From NCBI GenBank assembly GCA_001970955.1, contig MPUH01000440.1, positions 1-54,100 on the forward strand: a DNA stretch of 54,100 nucleotides. Direction: 5' to 3'. Positions 11,591 to 19,715 of the stretch are shown one piece after another. The notes under the pieces were generated by a model, which was not told where the DNA came from, searched no databases, and was given only the letters and a program-made list of their open reading frames with translations. How positions within the stretch are numbered: the first letter of the stretch is position 1; every line of letters starts with the position of its first letter. Both the position numbers and the translations under genes were made by a program. This DNA comes from Stentor coeruleus. Taxonomy: Eukaryota; Ciliophora; Heterotrichea; Heterotrichida; Stentoridae.

Positions 11591-14364
11591 GAAAATCTTC
11601 ATCATCAAGTTCATCAAGTGGTAAAAAGAAGAAAGGCCCAATTGTTCCTCCTAAAGTTGATGTTAAAGTCCCAGAACCACCTAAAGTTGATATCAAAGCT
11701 GGAGGTAAAAAGAAATCATCTTCATCCTCATCGTCAAGTGGAAAGAAGAAGAAAGGTGCAGCTATTACTACTAAAGTTGATGTTAAAGTACCTGAACCAC
11801 CTAAAGTTGATATTAAAGCTGGCGGGAAGAAAAAATCATCCTCCTCTTCATCATCAAGTGGTAAAAAGAAGAAGAAGGGAGCAATTGTTCCTCCTAAAGT
11901 TGATGTTAAAGTCCCAGAACCACCTAAAGTAGATATTAAAGCTGGAGGCAACAAGAAATCATCTTCATCTTCATCATCAAGCGGTAAAAAGAAGAAAGGT
12001 GGAATTATTCCTCCTAAAGTTGATGTTAAAGTTCCTGAACCACCTAAAGTTGATATTAAAGCAGGAGGCAAAAAGAAATCATCTTCATCTTCATCATCAA
12101 GTGGTAAAAAGAAGAAAGGTGGAATTATTCCTCCTAAAGTTGATGTTAAAGTTCCTGAACCACCTAAAGTTGATATTAAAGNTCCTGAACCACCTAAAGT
12201 TGATATTAAAGCTGGTGGAAAGAAAAAATCTTCATCTTCTTCATCATCAAGTGGCAAAAAGAAAAAGAAAGGTCCAATCGTTCCTCCTAAAGTTGATGTT
12301 AAAGTCCCAGAACCACCTAAAGTTGATATTAAAGCTGGAGGCAAAAAGAAATCATCTTCATCCTCATCATCAAGTGGCAAAAGGAAAAAGAAAGGTGGAA
12401 TTGCTCCTCCTACAGTTGATATTAAAGCAGGTGGAAAAAAGAAATCATCTTCATCCTCATCATCAAGTGGCAAAAAGAAGAAAATTCAAATAACCCCAGC
12501 CAAGCAGCCAGATGTAAAAGTAGATGCAAAGAAAGTAGAAGCTCCTAAAATTCCTGTTTACAAACCTGACGTTAAAATCCCATTAAAGCCTGGAATCAAA
12601 ATTGATGCTAAAAAGAAATCTTCATCTTCAAGCTCCGGTAAGAAAAAGAAAAAGCCTGGCATTCAAATAAAGACTGATGCTAAGGGTCCAGCAGTTAAAC
12701 CAGGTATCAAAATTGATGCTAAAAAAGGATCTTCATCTTCAAGTTCTGGTAAGAAAAAGAAGAAACCAGTCATTCAAATAAAGACTGATGCTAAAGGTCC
12801 AGCAGTTAAACCAGGTATCAAAATTGATGCTAAAAAAGGATCATCATCTTCAAGCTCTGGTAAGAAAAAGAAGAAAACTCCTGGAGGGCTTGCTATTGGT
12901 GGAACAGGTGATAAAGGAGTAATTATTTCTCCAAAAGGTGGTGTCAAACCAGCTGACATTAAAGGCGGAGTAAATGTTAATGCTCAAGGTAAAGGAGGAA
13001 TTGCAGTTCCTTTTGTTGACATTAAAGGAAAGAAGAAGTCTAGTTCAAGTTCAAGCAGTGGAAAGAAGAAGAAAGGACATGCTGGAGTCGAAGTTAAAGT
13101 ACCAGGTGGAAAAGTTGAAGCTCATATTGGAGGAGATGCTAAAGGAAAGAAGAAATCTAGTTCAAGCTCAAGCAGCGGGAAAAAGAAGAAAGGGCATCCT
13201 GGAGGTGAAATTAAAGTACCTGGAGGAAAAGTAGAAATCCATGCTGGAGGAGACGCTAAAGGCAAGAAGAAAAGCAGTTCGAGCTCAAGCAGCGGAAAGA
13301 AGAAAAAAGGACATGCTGGAGTTGAAGTTAAAGTCCCAGGTGGAAAAATAGATGCTCATATTGGAGGAGATGCTAAAGGCAAGAAGAAAAGCAATTCGAG
13401 CTCAAGCAGCGGAAAGAAGAAGAAAGGACATGCTGGAATTGAAGTTAAAGTCCCAGGTGGAAATGTTGATGCTCATGCTGGAGGAAAAGGAGAAGTTCAT
13501 ATTGGAGGAAAAGGAGATGCTCATGCTGGAGGGAAAGGAGAAGTTCATATTGGAGGAAAAGGAGATGCTCATGCTGGAGGGAAAGGAGAAGTCCATATTG
13601 GAGGAGCTAAGGTTGAAGTAAAAGCTCCTGAAATTAAAGGCAAAAAGAAATCTTCAAGTGACGACAAGAAGAAAAAGAAGAAGAAGGGAAGCTCTAGTTC
13701 TAGCAGCGATAAAAAGAAAAAGAAGGGCAAGAAATCTTCAAGTGATGATAAGAAAAAGAAAAAGAAGGGAAGCTCTAGTTCTAGCAGCGATAAAAAGAAA
13801 AAGAAGGGTAAGAAATCCAGCTCATCATCAAGTTCAGATAGTATAAGTAAAGAAGAAAAACGTCGTCAAGAAGAAGAAGAGAAAAGAAAGCTTGAAGAAG
13901 CTAAACGAGCACGTGAAGAAGAAAAGAAAAAGAAGAAAGATGTTGAATCTGTTTCCTCATCTGAAATCTCTGATGATGAAACTGATGATCTTATAACATG
14001 CAAGACCTCTTACATGAAGACATATTGTAAGTCTATTTCTAAGGCTTTCGGGATTCCAGGTCTTAGCGATGCAGACTTTGAAAACCTCATAAAAAGTCTG
14101 AAATTCAAGAAGAAAGTCACTGTGAGACAGATAAGCAAAATGATGTCTGAATGGCTACCAGAAAAAGAGTACCCAATGAAAGGTTTGACGACTGTATGCT
14201 CTGAAGTCCACAAGAAATTTAAGAAAATACAGCTGAAGCCTAAAGAAGCTTGGATTATTGTTATGGCCTCAGGAGCAATGCCAAGTGAAAAGAGCTTAGA
14301 CAAAGATAGAATTTGCGTAGCTTTGGGGAAAACTATCAAGTATATCATCTTGAGAAAAAGTTAA
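1..14364 (+). CDS. Giant Ser/Lys/Pro repeat protein, 5' end outside window, one frame break
   Basis: No function recognised. The reading frame is already open at base 2 and runs to 4464; a 1-nt deletion then moves it to another frame, which stays open to TAA at 14362-14364. Together at least 4,780 residues are visible. The downstream part has no ATG codon until close to its C-terminus, so it cannot be an independent gene; one gene with an indel is the simplest reading. From the N side: about 95 modules of [Ser 8-12][D/G/S]KKK-TPVVPPKP-(HVEPPKP)n-HVEPPKKEEPKKEQPKKK to about 11590; then KVDVKVPEPPKVDIKAGGKKK units, KPGIKIDAKK units, GHAGVEVKVPGGK units, short GGKGEVHI units and SSSDDKKKK units; a charged helix (about 13845-13945); and a unique C-terminal domain of about 125 residues. 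Nearly all residues before 12560 lack Cys, Trp, Phe, Tyr and Met. Strongly charged, proline-rich and disordered; a cortical, cytoskeletal or nucleolar scaffold are all possible, none shown. Confidence 0.85.
4048..5057 (+). repeat. Mosaic of exact long duplications around the frame break
   Basis: Three exact copy pairs meet here: 4198-4464 equals 646-912 (267 nt), 4652-5057 equals 1089-1494 (406 nt), and 4476-4626 equals 4048-4198 (151 nt). Each junction falls at a broken module: KPHP-KPH at 4197/4198, the 1-nt frame loss at 4464/4465, and a missing linker at 4651/4652. This is what a misresolved repeat graph would give, though recent gene conversion is possible. Confidence 0.85.
11635..12480 (+). 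repeat. 120-123-nt coding tandem repeat, about 7 units
   Basis: Units of about 40 residues containing KVDVKVPEPPKVDIKAGG, KKK, eight Ser and GKKKKG. The unit holding the N at 12182 carries an extra PEPPKVDIK, probably an artefact of the gap. Within the giant gene. Confidence 0.9.
12586..12878 (+). repeat. 111-nt coding tandem repeat, about 2.6 units
   Basis: Units of 37 residues with KPGIKIDAKKGSSSSSSGKK and a QIKTDAKGPAV segment. The spacing between equivalent bases (12700 and 12811) is 111 nt. Within the giant gene. Confidence 0.85.
13024..13491 (+). repeat. 117-nt coding tandem repeat, 4 units
   Basis: Four 39-residue units start at 13024, 13141, 13258 and 13375, exactly 117 nt apart. 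They contain GKKK, a Ser tract, GKKKKGHAGVEVKVPGGK and an AHIGGDAK end. Within the giant gene. Confidence 0.9.
13462..13605 (+). repeat. 48-nt coding tandem repeat, about 3 units
   Basis: Sixteen-residue units of GGKGEVHIGGKGDAHA, rich in Gly and His. They grow directly out of the last 117-nt unit, so the short repeat looks derived from its C-terminal part. Confidence 0.85.
13647..13814 (+). repeat. 84-nt coding tandem repeat, 2 units
   Basis: Two 28-residue units of SSSDD, a Lys run, six Ser, DKKKKKGKK. Acidic residues placed after Ser runs would fit casein kinase 2 sites, but that is inference. Confidence 0.8.
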
Positions 14365-14947
14365 ATAAAATCATTTAGATTTAAAAATGCTAGACTTTTA
14401 TACTTTATTTGAATGAATTTATGTTAGTTATGGAATTTGCTTATTGATTTGATTGATTATATGCAGAGTAGTTTTTATATGATTATAGATACTTAAAATA
14501 TTAACTCAGATAAAAAAAATAATGTGCTTTCATACAAAAAGGAAATTTGTAACTAAAAGAGTTTAACTTTGTGTATGCATGATGATTTTAGTGATTTCAT
14601 ATGTTTTTAGAAATCATCAGGCAAGGTGAGGATTTGGTTTTTATTATTAATAAAATTTAACTACTTCATTATTATATAAGATAATATTTTTTGGCAATAG
14701 CTTAATATGAAATAAACACCTAACAACCTTATAATAATCAATTATATTAAATAAACATATCCTAAAGTATAAAAATATATTTTTCTAATATTGAAAAACT
14801 CTATAATAAATAAATTGCTTAACACCCTAATCCATAATTATATAAATATAAGTCTATAATAAAAATATATTTAACTCGATTGCATCCAAAATAAAATCGT
14901 CCCATATTTAAACAAAAACTTAAAGATCAAAATGAGTTATATTAGGG
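14365..14947. other. Intergenic, convergent 3' ends
   Basis: About 580 bp of AT-rich DNA between two genes that face each other. I see no coding frame. It contains TAACACCCTAA at 14820-14830, an 11-nt internal match to the telomeric repeat of this chromosome. Confidence 0.7.
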
Positions 14948-16960
14948 TTAGAAAATCGTTCGGCTCATAATATCATAAAATTCTTGGAAGCTAACTTTTC
15001 CATCCCCATCCGCATCGCTTTTCGTAATAAGTTCCATAATATCTTCTTCATTAAGCGTTTCTCCTAGTTCATAGGCGATTTTCTTAAGGTTTTTCAGTTC
15101 AATGAATCCAGTATGGTCCACATCAAAAAGATTGAAAACTTTCCGGATTTCCTCCATTGAGCTGTCCTCATGAGCATGCTCAGTCATCATATCAAGAAAC
15201 TCATCAAAATCTACTCTTCCTTTACCTTCAACATCTAATTCACATACCATTTTGAAAATAATCGGGCTTTTATATTGAAAACCTTGAGCTTCCATAGCAT
15301 TTTTCAAATCTCTAGTCTCGATAGTCCCACATTTTTCTACGTCAAAAAGGTCGAAAGCTTCTTTTATTTCTGTGATTTCCTCTTCCGTAAGCCCTTCACG
15401 ATAATATTCAGCAGGCTCAAAAGCTTCCTGTTCTTCTGAATACTTGGTTGTGGTTTTTTTTGTAGTCTTTGTGTAATCCTGATTACTTGACGAGTATTTT
15501 GTTGTTGTTACTACTTCAGTTTTTGTATAGACTCTAGACTTATAAGTTGGGTTTTTAACTGTTTCTTTATGCCAGTCAAGCATATCCAGTAGCTGTTCGA
15601 ATTTGACTTTACGTTTACCTTTACAGTCTATAGCCATTAGGGTATCGACTATATCAATAACCCCTTCTTCATACCCATTTTCTCTTATCTGATCAGTGAG
15701 TTCTTCAAGATTCACCCAACCCAAACTTTCTGAGTCATATGCGTCAAAGATCTCCTTTATCTGATAAATATCATCTTTATTTAGATTCTCCCTTTCAAAC
15801 GATGGCTTTTCTGGCTTAGTCTCTTTCACTTCTTTTCCTGGTTTTGCATCATCTGGAACCAAAGCTTGCTTTGTCTGCACCTTACTTGATGTTTTCTCCT
15901 CAGTTTTAACTGTGCGCTTTTCTTCATATTTCTCAGTCTCTTCATATTTCATCACTTTTTGCTGTACAGTTTTTTTCTCTTCAACCTTATTTTGAGTTTT
16001 TGTCACTACCTTGCTTTCCTGTTTGTTTTTCACTACTCCTTCAGAAACCAAATCTAAAAACTCATCAAAGTCAACTTTAGGACTTTCACAGTCAAATCCG
16101 CCTAATAAATGCATTAAAGTTGAGGTTGTTATATCAAAATCCTGTTTATCAAGTGCTGCTTTTACATTTTCTGGGTCGATCATTCCTGAGTTTTCTAGAT
16201 CTAAACCATCAAAAAACGCTTTAATTTCTAGGATGTCCTCATCCATTAGCCCTTCTCTTTCAAACCCCGCAACGTCAAAAGTTTCAAATGCAGATTTCAT
16301 TATCTTTTTCTTCGATGCGGCTTTTGCATTCTTCTCAGGTACGGGCTTAGCTTTTACTGGCTCTTTTTTAGGTGAACTCATTTCAGGTTTCAGCATTGGA
16401 GACAGATTTTCTATAAAGACTTCAGCAAATACTATCACGCACATATACTCATGCTCTGAATGATACCCAAAGCCTATTCCAATATAAACATGTTCACGCT
16501 TCATGATATTTAGCCTTTGTCCACGAGCTAATACTCCATCATCTATAAGCAGACTAACAACTATATCTTCACCTTCACAATTCCCATAGTCCACGTTTTC
16601 CCCAAGTTGTCCTGACCATTGTCCATATTTTTCTATCCTTGCAGCTGCATCTTGGCCATTTGAGCTGTCATGGCCAGTTAGACCTTTTGGTCCTAAATCG
16701 TCGATATGGTCTTGAGCAGCTTTGGCTAGACCATCACTCCATTCTAATGGTGCTGCAGGTCTGACGCTTTTCAAATACTTTATGCAGGCCTGAACATTTT
16801 CAGGACCTTCTTGTGTTTCGAATGAAGGATAACCAGGCTTCTCAAAGATCTTACCTTTGTAGAACTTTAGAATGCTGCTCAGTTTGTTAGAGTATTTGCT
16901 TGGGTTACTCCTGCATTGGTTAAGCTCGAAAAGCACGGATTCGCAGATTCCAGTAGCCAT
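14948..16960 (-). CDS. CAP domain fused to centrin-like EF-hands
   Basis: A 670-aa protein. Residues 1-185 form a CAP (CRISP/antigen-5/PR-1) domain: His97 in GLTGHDSSNG, Glu121 in GENVDYG, then HVYIGIGFGYH and a hydrophobic CVIVFAEV strand. No signal peptide is seen, so an intracellular role is likely although most CAP proteins are secreted. After a Lys/Pro linker come a degenerate EF-hand pair (235-308), a charged linker, a second degenerate pair (390-465), a Thr/Lys linker, and a full four-EF-hand centrin domain (520-668). Only the last loop, DADGDGKVSFQE at 649-660, has fully canonical calcium ligands; the others carry substitutions such as Asn at position 12. Centrins build contractile and basal-body fibres in ciliates; the fusion would tie that module to a CAP domain. 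I know of no standard name for this architecture. The ATG at 16960 is preceded by AT-rich spacer. Confidence 0.9.
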   Translation of the reverse strand: MATGICESVLFELNQCRSNPSKYSNKLSSILKFYKGKIFEKPGYPSFETQEGPENVQACIKYLKSVRPAAPLEWSDGLAKAAQDHIDDLGPKGLTGHDSSNGQDAAARIEKYGQWSGQLGENVDYGNCEGEDIVVSLLIDDGVLARGQRLNIMKREHVYIGIGFGYHSEHEYMCVIVFAEVFIENLSPMLKPEMSSPKKEPVKAKPVPEKNAKAASKKKIMKSAFETFDVAGFEREGLMDEDILEIKAFFDGLDLENSGMIDPENVKAALDKQDFDITTSTLMHLLGGFDCESPKVDFDEFLDLVSEGVVKNKQESKVVTKTQNKVEEKKTVQQKVMKYEETEKYEEKRTVKTEEKTSSKVQTKQALVPDDAKPGKEVKETKPEKPSFERENLNKDDIYQIKEIFDAYDSESLGWVNLEELTDQIRENGYEEGVIDIVDTLMAIDCKGKRKVKFEQLLDMLDWHKETVKNPTYKSRVYTKTEVVTTTKYSSSNQDYTKTTKKTTTKYSEEQEAFEPAEYYREGLTEEEITEIKEAFDLFDVEKCGTIETRDLKNAMEAQGFQYKSPIIFKMVCELDVEGKGRVDFDEFLDMMTEHAHEDSSMEEIRKVFNLFDVDHTGFIELKNLKKIAYELGETLNEEDIMELITKSDADGDGKVSFQEFYDIMSRTIF

Positions 16961-17321
16961 TTATTATAAGCCTCATTGTGTAGCAGCAGTGCTTTTAGTG
17001 GACTTTAAGAATTTAATTATGTGATAATGGGTGATTGTGATAAAAAATTAGAATTTGGACGATTAAATGAAGATAAGGGGGTGGAAGAAAGAATTTTTTT
17101 GTATTGAGACTATTAAAACATGATAGAGAGAAATATACAGTGTAAGTTAAAATAGGTGTTTATGATTTAATTGGTGGAATATGCTTATAATAATATATTG
17201 CAATAAGGTTTAAGTTTTTAAAATAATTTGCTATTATTTCTACCTCAGTCTCAAACGATTTCCTAAAAATCACATATTGAGAAAGTAGTAATACTGAAAG
17301 ACATATTTAAGAGTCAACGCT

Positions 17322-17892
17322 TAGGTAATGGGGTATTAAGCTAAGTTCAAAAGCACAGTAGCAAATAAAAAGCTTTTAAAATTGATAGAAAAATTTCCAG
17401 AAAGTGTCAGAGGTGAGTTCAGTAATTTAGCTGAGAAAGTTGATCATTAATAAAAACAAAAGAAGTTAGATATAGTTGCAGAAGTATAAGAGAAAGTGAA
17501 AAAGTTCTGTATTAAAAGATGAAGATTTTGAAAGAACTATATCAAATATTGAAAGGAGGATTTTTAAATTTGAAAACTCTGAAGAAAACAATAAAGTGTT
17601 TGATGAGCTTAGAAATAATAATAAAACTGGATTTTGAGGGCTAAAAATACGATCTTAATTTGAAGCTTCAAGTTAATTCTATGAAAAAGTCCTTGTGTGC
17701 AAAGTGGAAGTATCCTTTAATGGAAAATTAAAAGCATTAACTATTGCAGCCAATCAAATAGATCTTAAAAAAACTGAAAAAGCAACACAAAAAAAATTCG
17801 AAAAACATATATTATTTCTCTTAGGCCTAAAAAAAAATTGTGCCAAATCGAAACAAAATATAAAAACCTACCAAGCTTCAACTATTTTATAA
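17322..17892 (+). pseudogene. Decayed coding stretch with stops and a frameshift
   Basis: Protein-like sequence survives in two frames of the plus strand. The first part reads KLLKLIEKFPESVRGEF and LDIVAEV between TAA codons (about 17335-17510). The second is one frame from about 17500 to TAA at 17890, reading KDEDFERTISNIERR and later KVEVSFNGKLKALTIA, broken by TGA near 17636 and TAA near 17660 and 17675. At least one frameshift separates the halves. No ATG suits the whole. The charged helical composition is unlike the surrounding spacer. The VEVSFNGKLKALTI stretch weakly recalls YbaB/EbfC proteins, too little to name it. Spacer around it (16961-17321, 17893-18102) shows nothing else. Confidence 0.4.
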
Positions 17893-18102
17893 ATACAATT
17901 CAAAACATCTAGAAAATAAACTTATTCGTTTAAGCATATAAATATAAAAAAAATGTATGTCGCTATATAGTAATTCAGTTAAAATTAGTATTTTAGCATA
18001 ATAAAGTCTAGGCAACATATATATTCTTTTTCATAGCAAAATCTAAAAAAATCACTTAAAATTTTAGTTCATATTTTTGTAGAGAAAAATATACATAAAA
18101 AA

Positions 18103-18801
18103 ATGGAATCAGAGTTTAAAAACGAAGCAGAGTGGATTCCTAAACCCAAAGAGAATGATGATAGAAAAGGGTTTATTAAGAAAGTTTACGGTATCCTGTG
18201 CACCCAATTAGCTTTTACATGCATTATTGTGACTATGGGTATACAGATTGAAGCATTTAAAGAATGGTTGACTTCTAATTTCATATTCCTGATTGTCTGC
18301 TTTTCAATCAATATTATTACTGTTCTAATATTGATTTGCATGAAAAGAGCATCTAGAAAATACCCAATGAACTATATTTTATTATTTACTTTTACTATTA
18401 CAGAAGCTTTCTTGGTTGCAAATGTTGCAGCTTATTATGCTTCAATGACAGTTCTTATAGCCGCAATTCTCACACTTTCAGTGACAATGGGTGTTACGGT
18501 ATATGCCTTCAGACATAAGGAAAGGTTTCTTTTCTGGCCAGGAACGATTTGGGGACTAACTTTCGGATGTTTGGTTCTAGTTATTTTTTTTATAGTCTTT
18601 TATGATAGTTTGCTTGTCAATCTTTTCATATGCGCAGCAATAATTATACTTTATACACTTTTTCTTGTGTTTGACACACAGAGGATTGTAAACAGTGGCA
18701 GATGGGGGCTTAGTTATGATGATTATATCATAGCTGCATTGTGCGTTTATATTGATATCATTGGCTTGTTTTTATATATTCTCAGGTTTCTAAAGAAATA
18801 A
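18103..18801 (+). CDS. Bax inhibitor-1 / Lifeguard (TMBIM) family membrane protein
   Basis: A 232-aa multipass protein, normal length for the family. Seven hydrophobic segments lie near residues 30-46, 61-80, 92-112, 118-138, 146-167, 171-192 and 208-230. Family signatures are FDTQRIV after the sixth segment and the C-terminal DDYIIAALCVYIDIIGLFLY, with the acidic pair that in relatives controls a pH-gated calcium leak. Relatives sit in ER or Golgi membranes and moderate calcium release and stress-induced death. The first ATG, in an A-run (ataaaaaaatgg), is chosen. The charged N-terminus, rich in Lys, Glu and Trp, resembles Lifeguard rather than BI-1 proper, so the sub-family is left open. 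Confidence 0.9.
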   Translation: MESEFKNEAEWIPKPKENDDRKGFIKKVYGILCTQLAFTCIIVTMGIQIEAFKEWLTSNFIFLIVCFSINIITVLILICMKRASRKYPMNYILLFTFTITEAFLVANVAAYYASMTVLIAAILTLSVTMGVTVYAFRHKERFLFWPGTIWGLTFGCLVLVIFFIVFYDSLLVNLFICAAIIILYTLFLVFDTQRIVNSGRWGLSYDDYIIAALCVYIDIIGLFLYILRFLKK

Positions 18802-19221
18802 GTCATTAGCTTATTAGTTATTAGATATTTTATAAAAGCTTTAGCTCATACTTGCAAATTTTATGATAATTTTGGAAAATATAATGTTATAAATTAAAAT
18901 AGTATTAGGTATGGATTTTTTATGCAATAAAAAAAAATATTTGGGTTTTGCTAACTTAAGTTTTGAGTATTATTTTAAACTGTGTGGATTCTCGACTTAG
19001 TAAAAACTTGCGGATTTTAGAAAATTACTAGTTGCACGACTGTTTTGTTAGCCTCACCATTATGAAAAAACGTATTTTTATATGAAAAATTAGTTATTAT
19101 GATTTATCTTTAGCTTTTATATAAAAAAATCACAGCTCAGTCTCTATCTGCTTTATTAAGATACTTTGCATAGGGGATATATATTTTTGCATTATGCATT
19201 GTAAAAAATTATAAATTAAGA

Positions 19222-19715
19222 TGATGATTGATTGATTGATTGCTCGCCAAGTATGAACCATTTCTTGTGTTTTTCGTTTTGTAAATTATTTACTATTTAT
19301 TGCGTTTTCCCCATTTTTTCCTTTTCTATTGTGTCTGATAGTTTTTCCTGTCTTTGAATTTGCTAGTTTCTTCTCTCATTTCCTGGTTGAAAATATTTGG
19401 GCCTTAATACCCTGTGTCTCAGTCCTTCCAGCATGAATATAGTTATGGTGTCTAATAAAAACAACTTGCAGAAGAGCAATTGAGATAATGCATCATTAAA
19501 ATGAAGCAATGAACTAAAATCAATAATTCTTTCTTTGTGTATTTTTCTGAAGGCTTATGCGATAATAGTGGCAAGTCAAACTGATTAAAGTTAGGCTGTT
19601 CCCTTGCTTCAGTATTTTTAATTGTTTCTTAACTATTATTAAGCTCAATAAAATTAGTATATAAACTAGTGATTCATTTAAAAATAAAGCATATAAGCTA
19701 TTTAAATTTTGAAGA
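19222..19715 (-). pseudogene. Coding-like relic downstream of the 489-aa gene
   Basis: On the minus strand, directly after the stop of the gene at 19716, sequence in the same frame turns protein-like after four stops (ETIKNTEAREQPNFNQFD). It then seems to shift frame into a stretch of about 130 codons containing FMLEGLRHRVLRPKYFQPGN and EKLSDTIEKEKMGKTQ, with only one TAG and one TAA inside. Random DNA of this composition should hold about seven or eight stops. It may be the eroded C-terminal part of the neighbouring gene or a separate dead gene. The plus strand and 18802-19221 show nothing else. Confidence 0.35.
19226..19242. repeat. GATT microsatellite, 4 copies
   Basis: Four perfect GATT units in AT-rich spacer, inside the far end of the decayed minus-strand frame. 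Confidence 0.8.

Noticed and set aside
9540..12473. Very long antisense open frames through the repeat array (also 2014-2424, 2749-3159, 5694-6281, 8991-9503)
   Set aside because: They mirror the sense repeat codon by codon; the antisense frame lacks stops only because the sense strand lacks TTA, CTA and TCA in that phase. The CGLGGST-type product is an artefact of the sense repeat.
14942..14951. TTAGGGTTAG near the CAP-centrin stop as a telomere relic
   Set aside because: It is a 6-nt-type run, partly within the stop and last codons of the gene, and lacks the TG of the 8-nt repeat; chance is likely.
16011..16463. 150-codon plus-strand ORF opposite the CAP-centrin gene
   Set aside because: Antisense shadow of a well-supported gene, rich in Ser/Phe as expected from reverse-complemented Lys/Glu codons.
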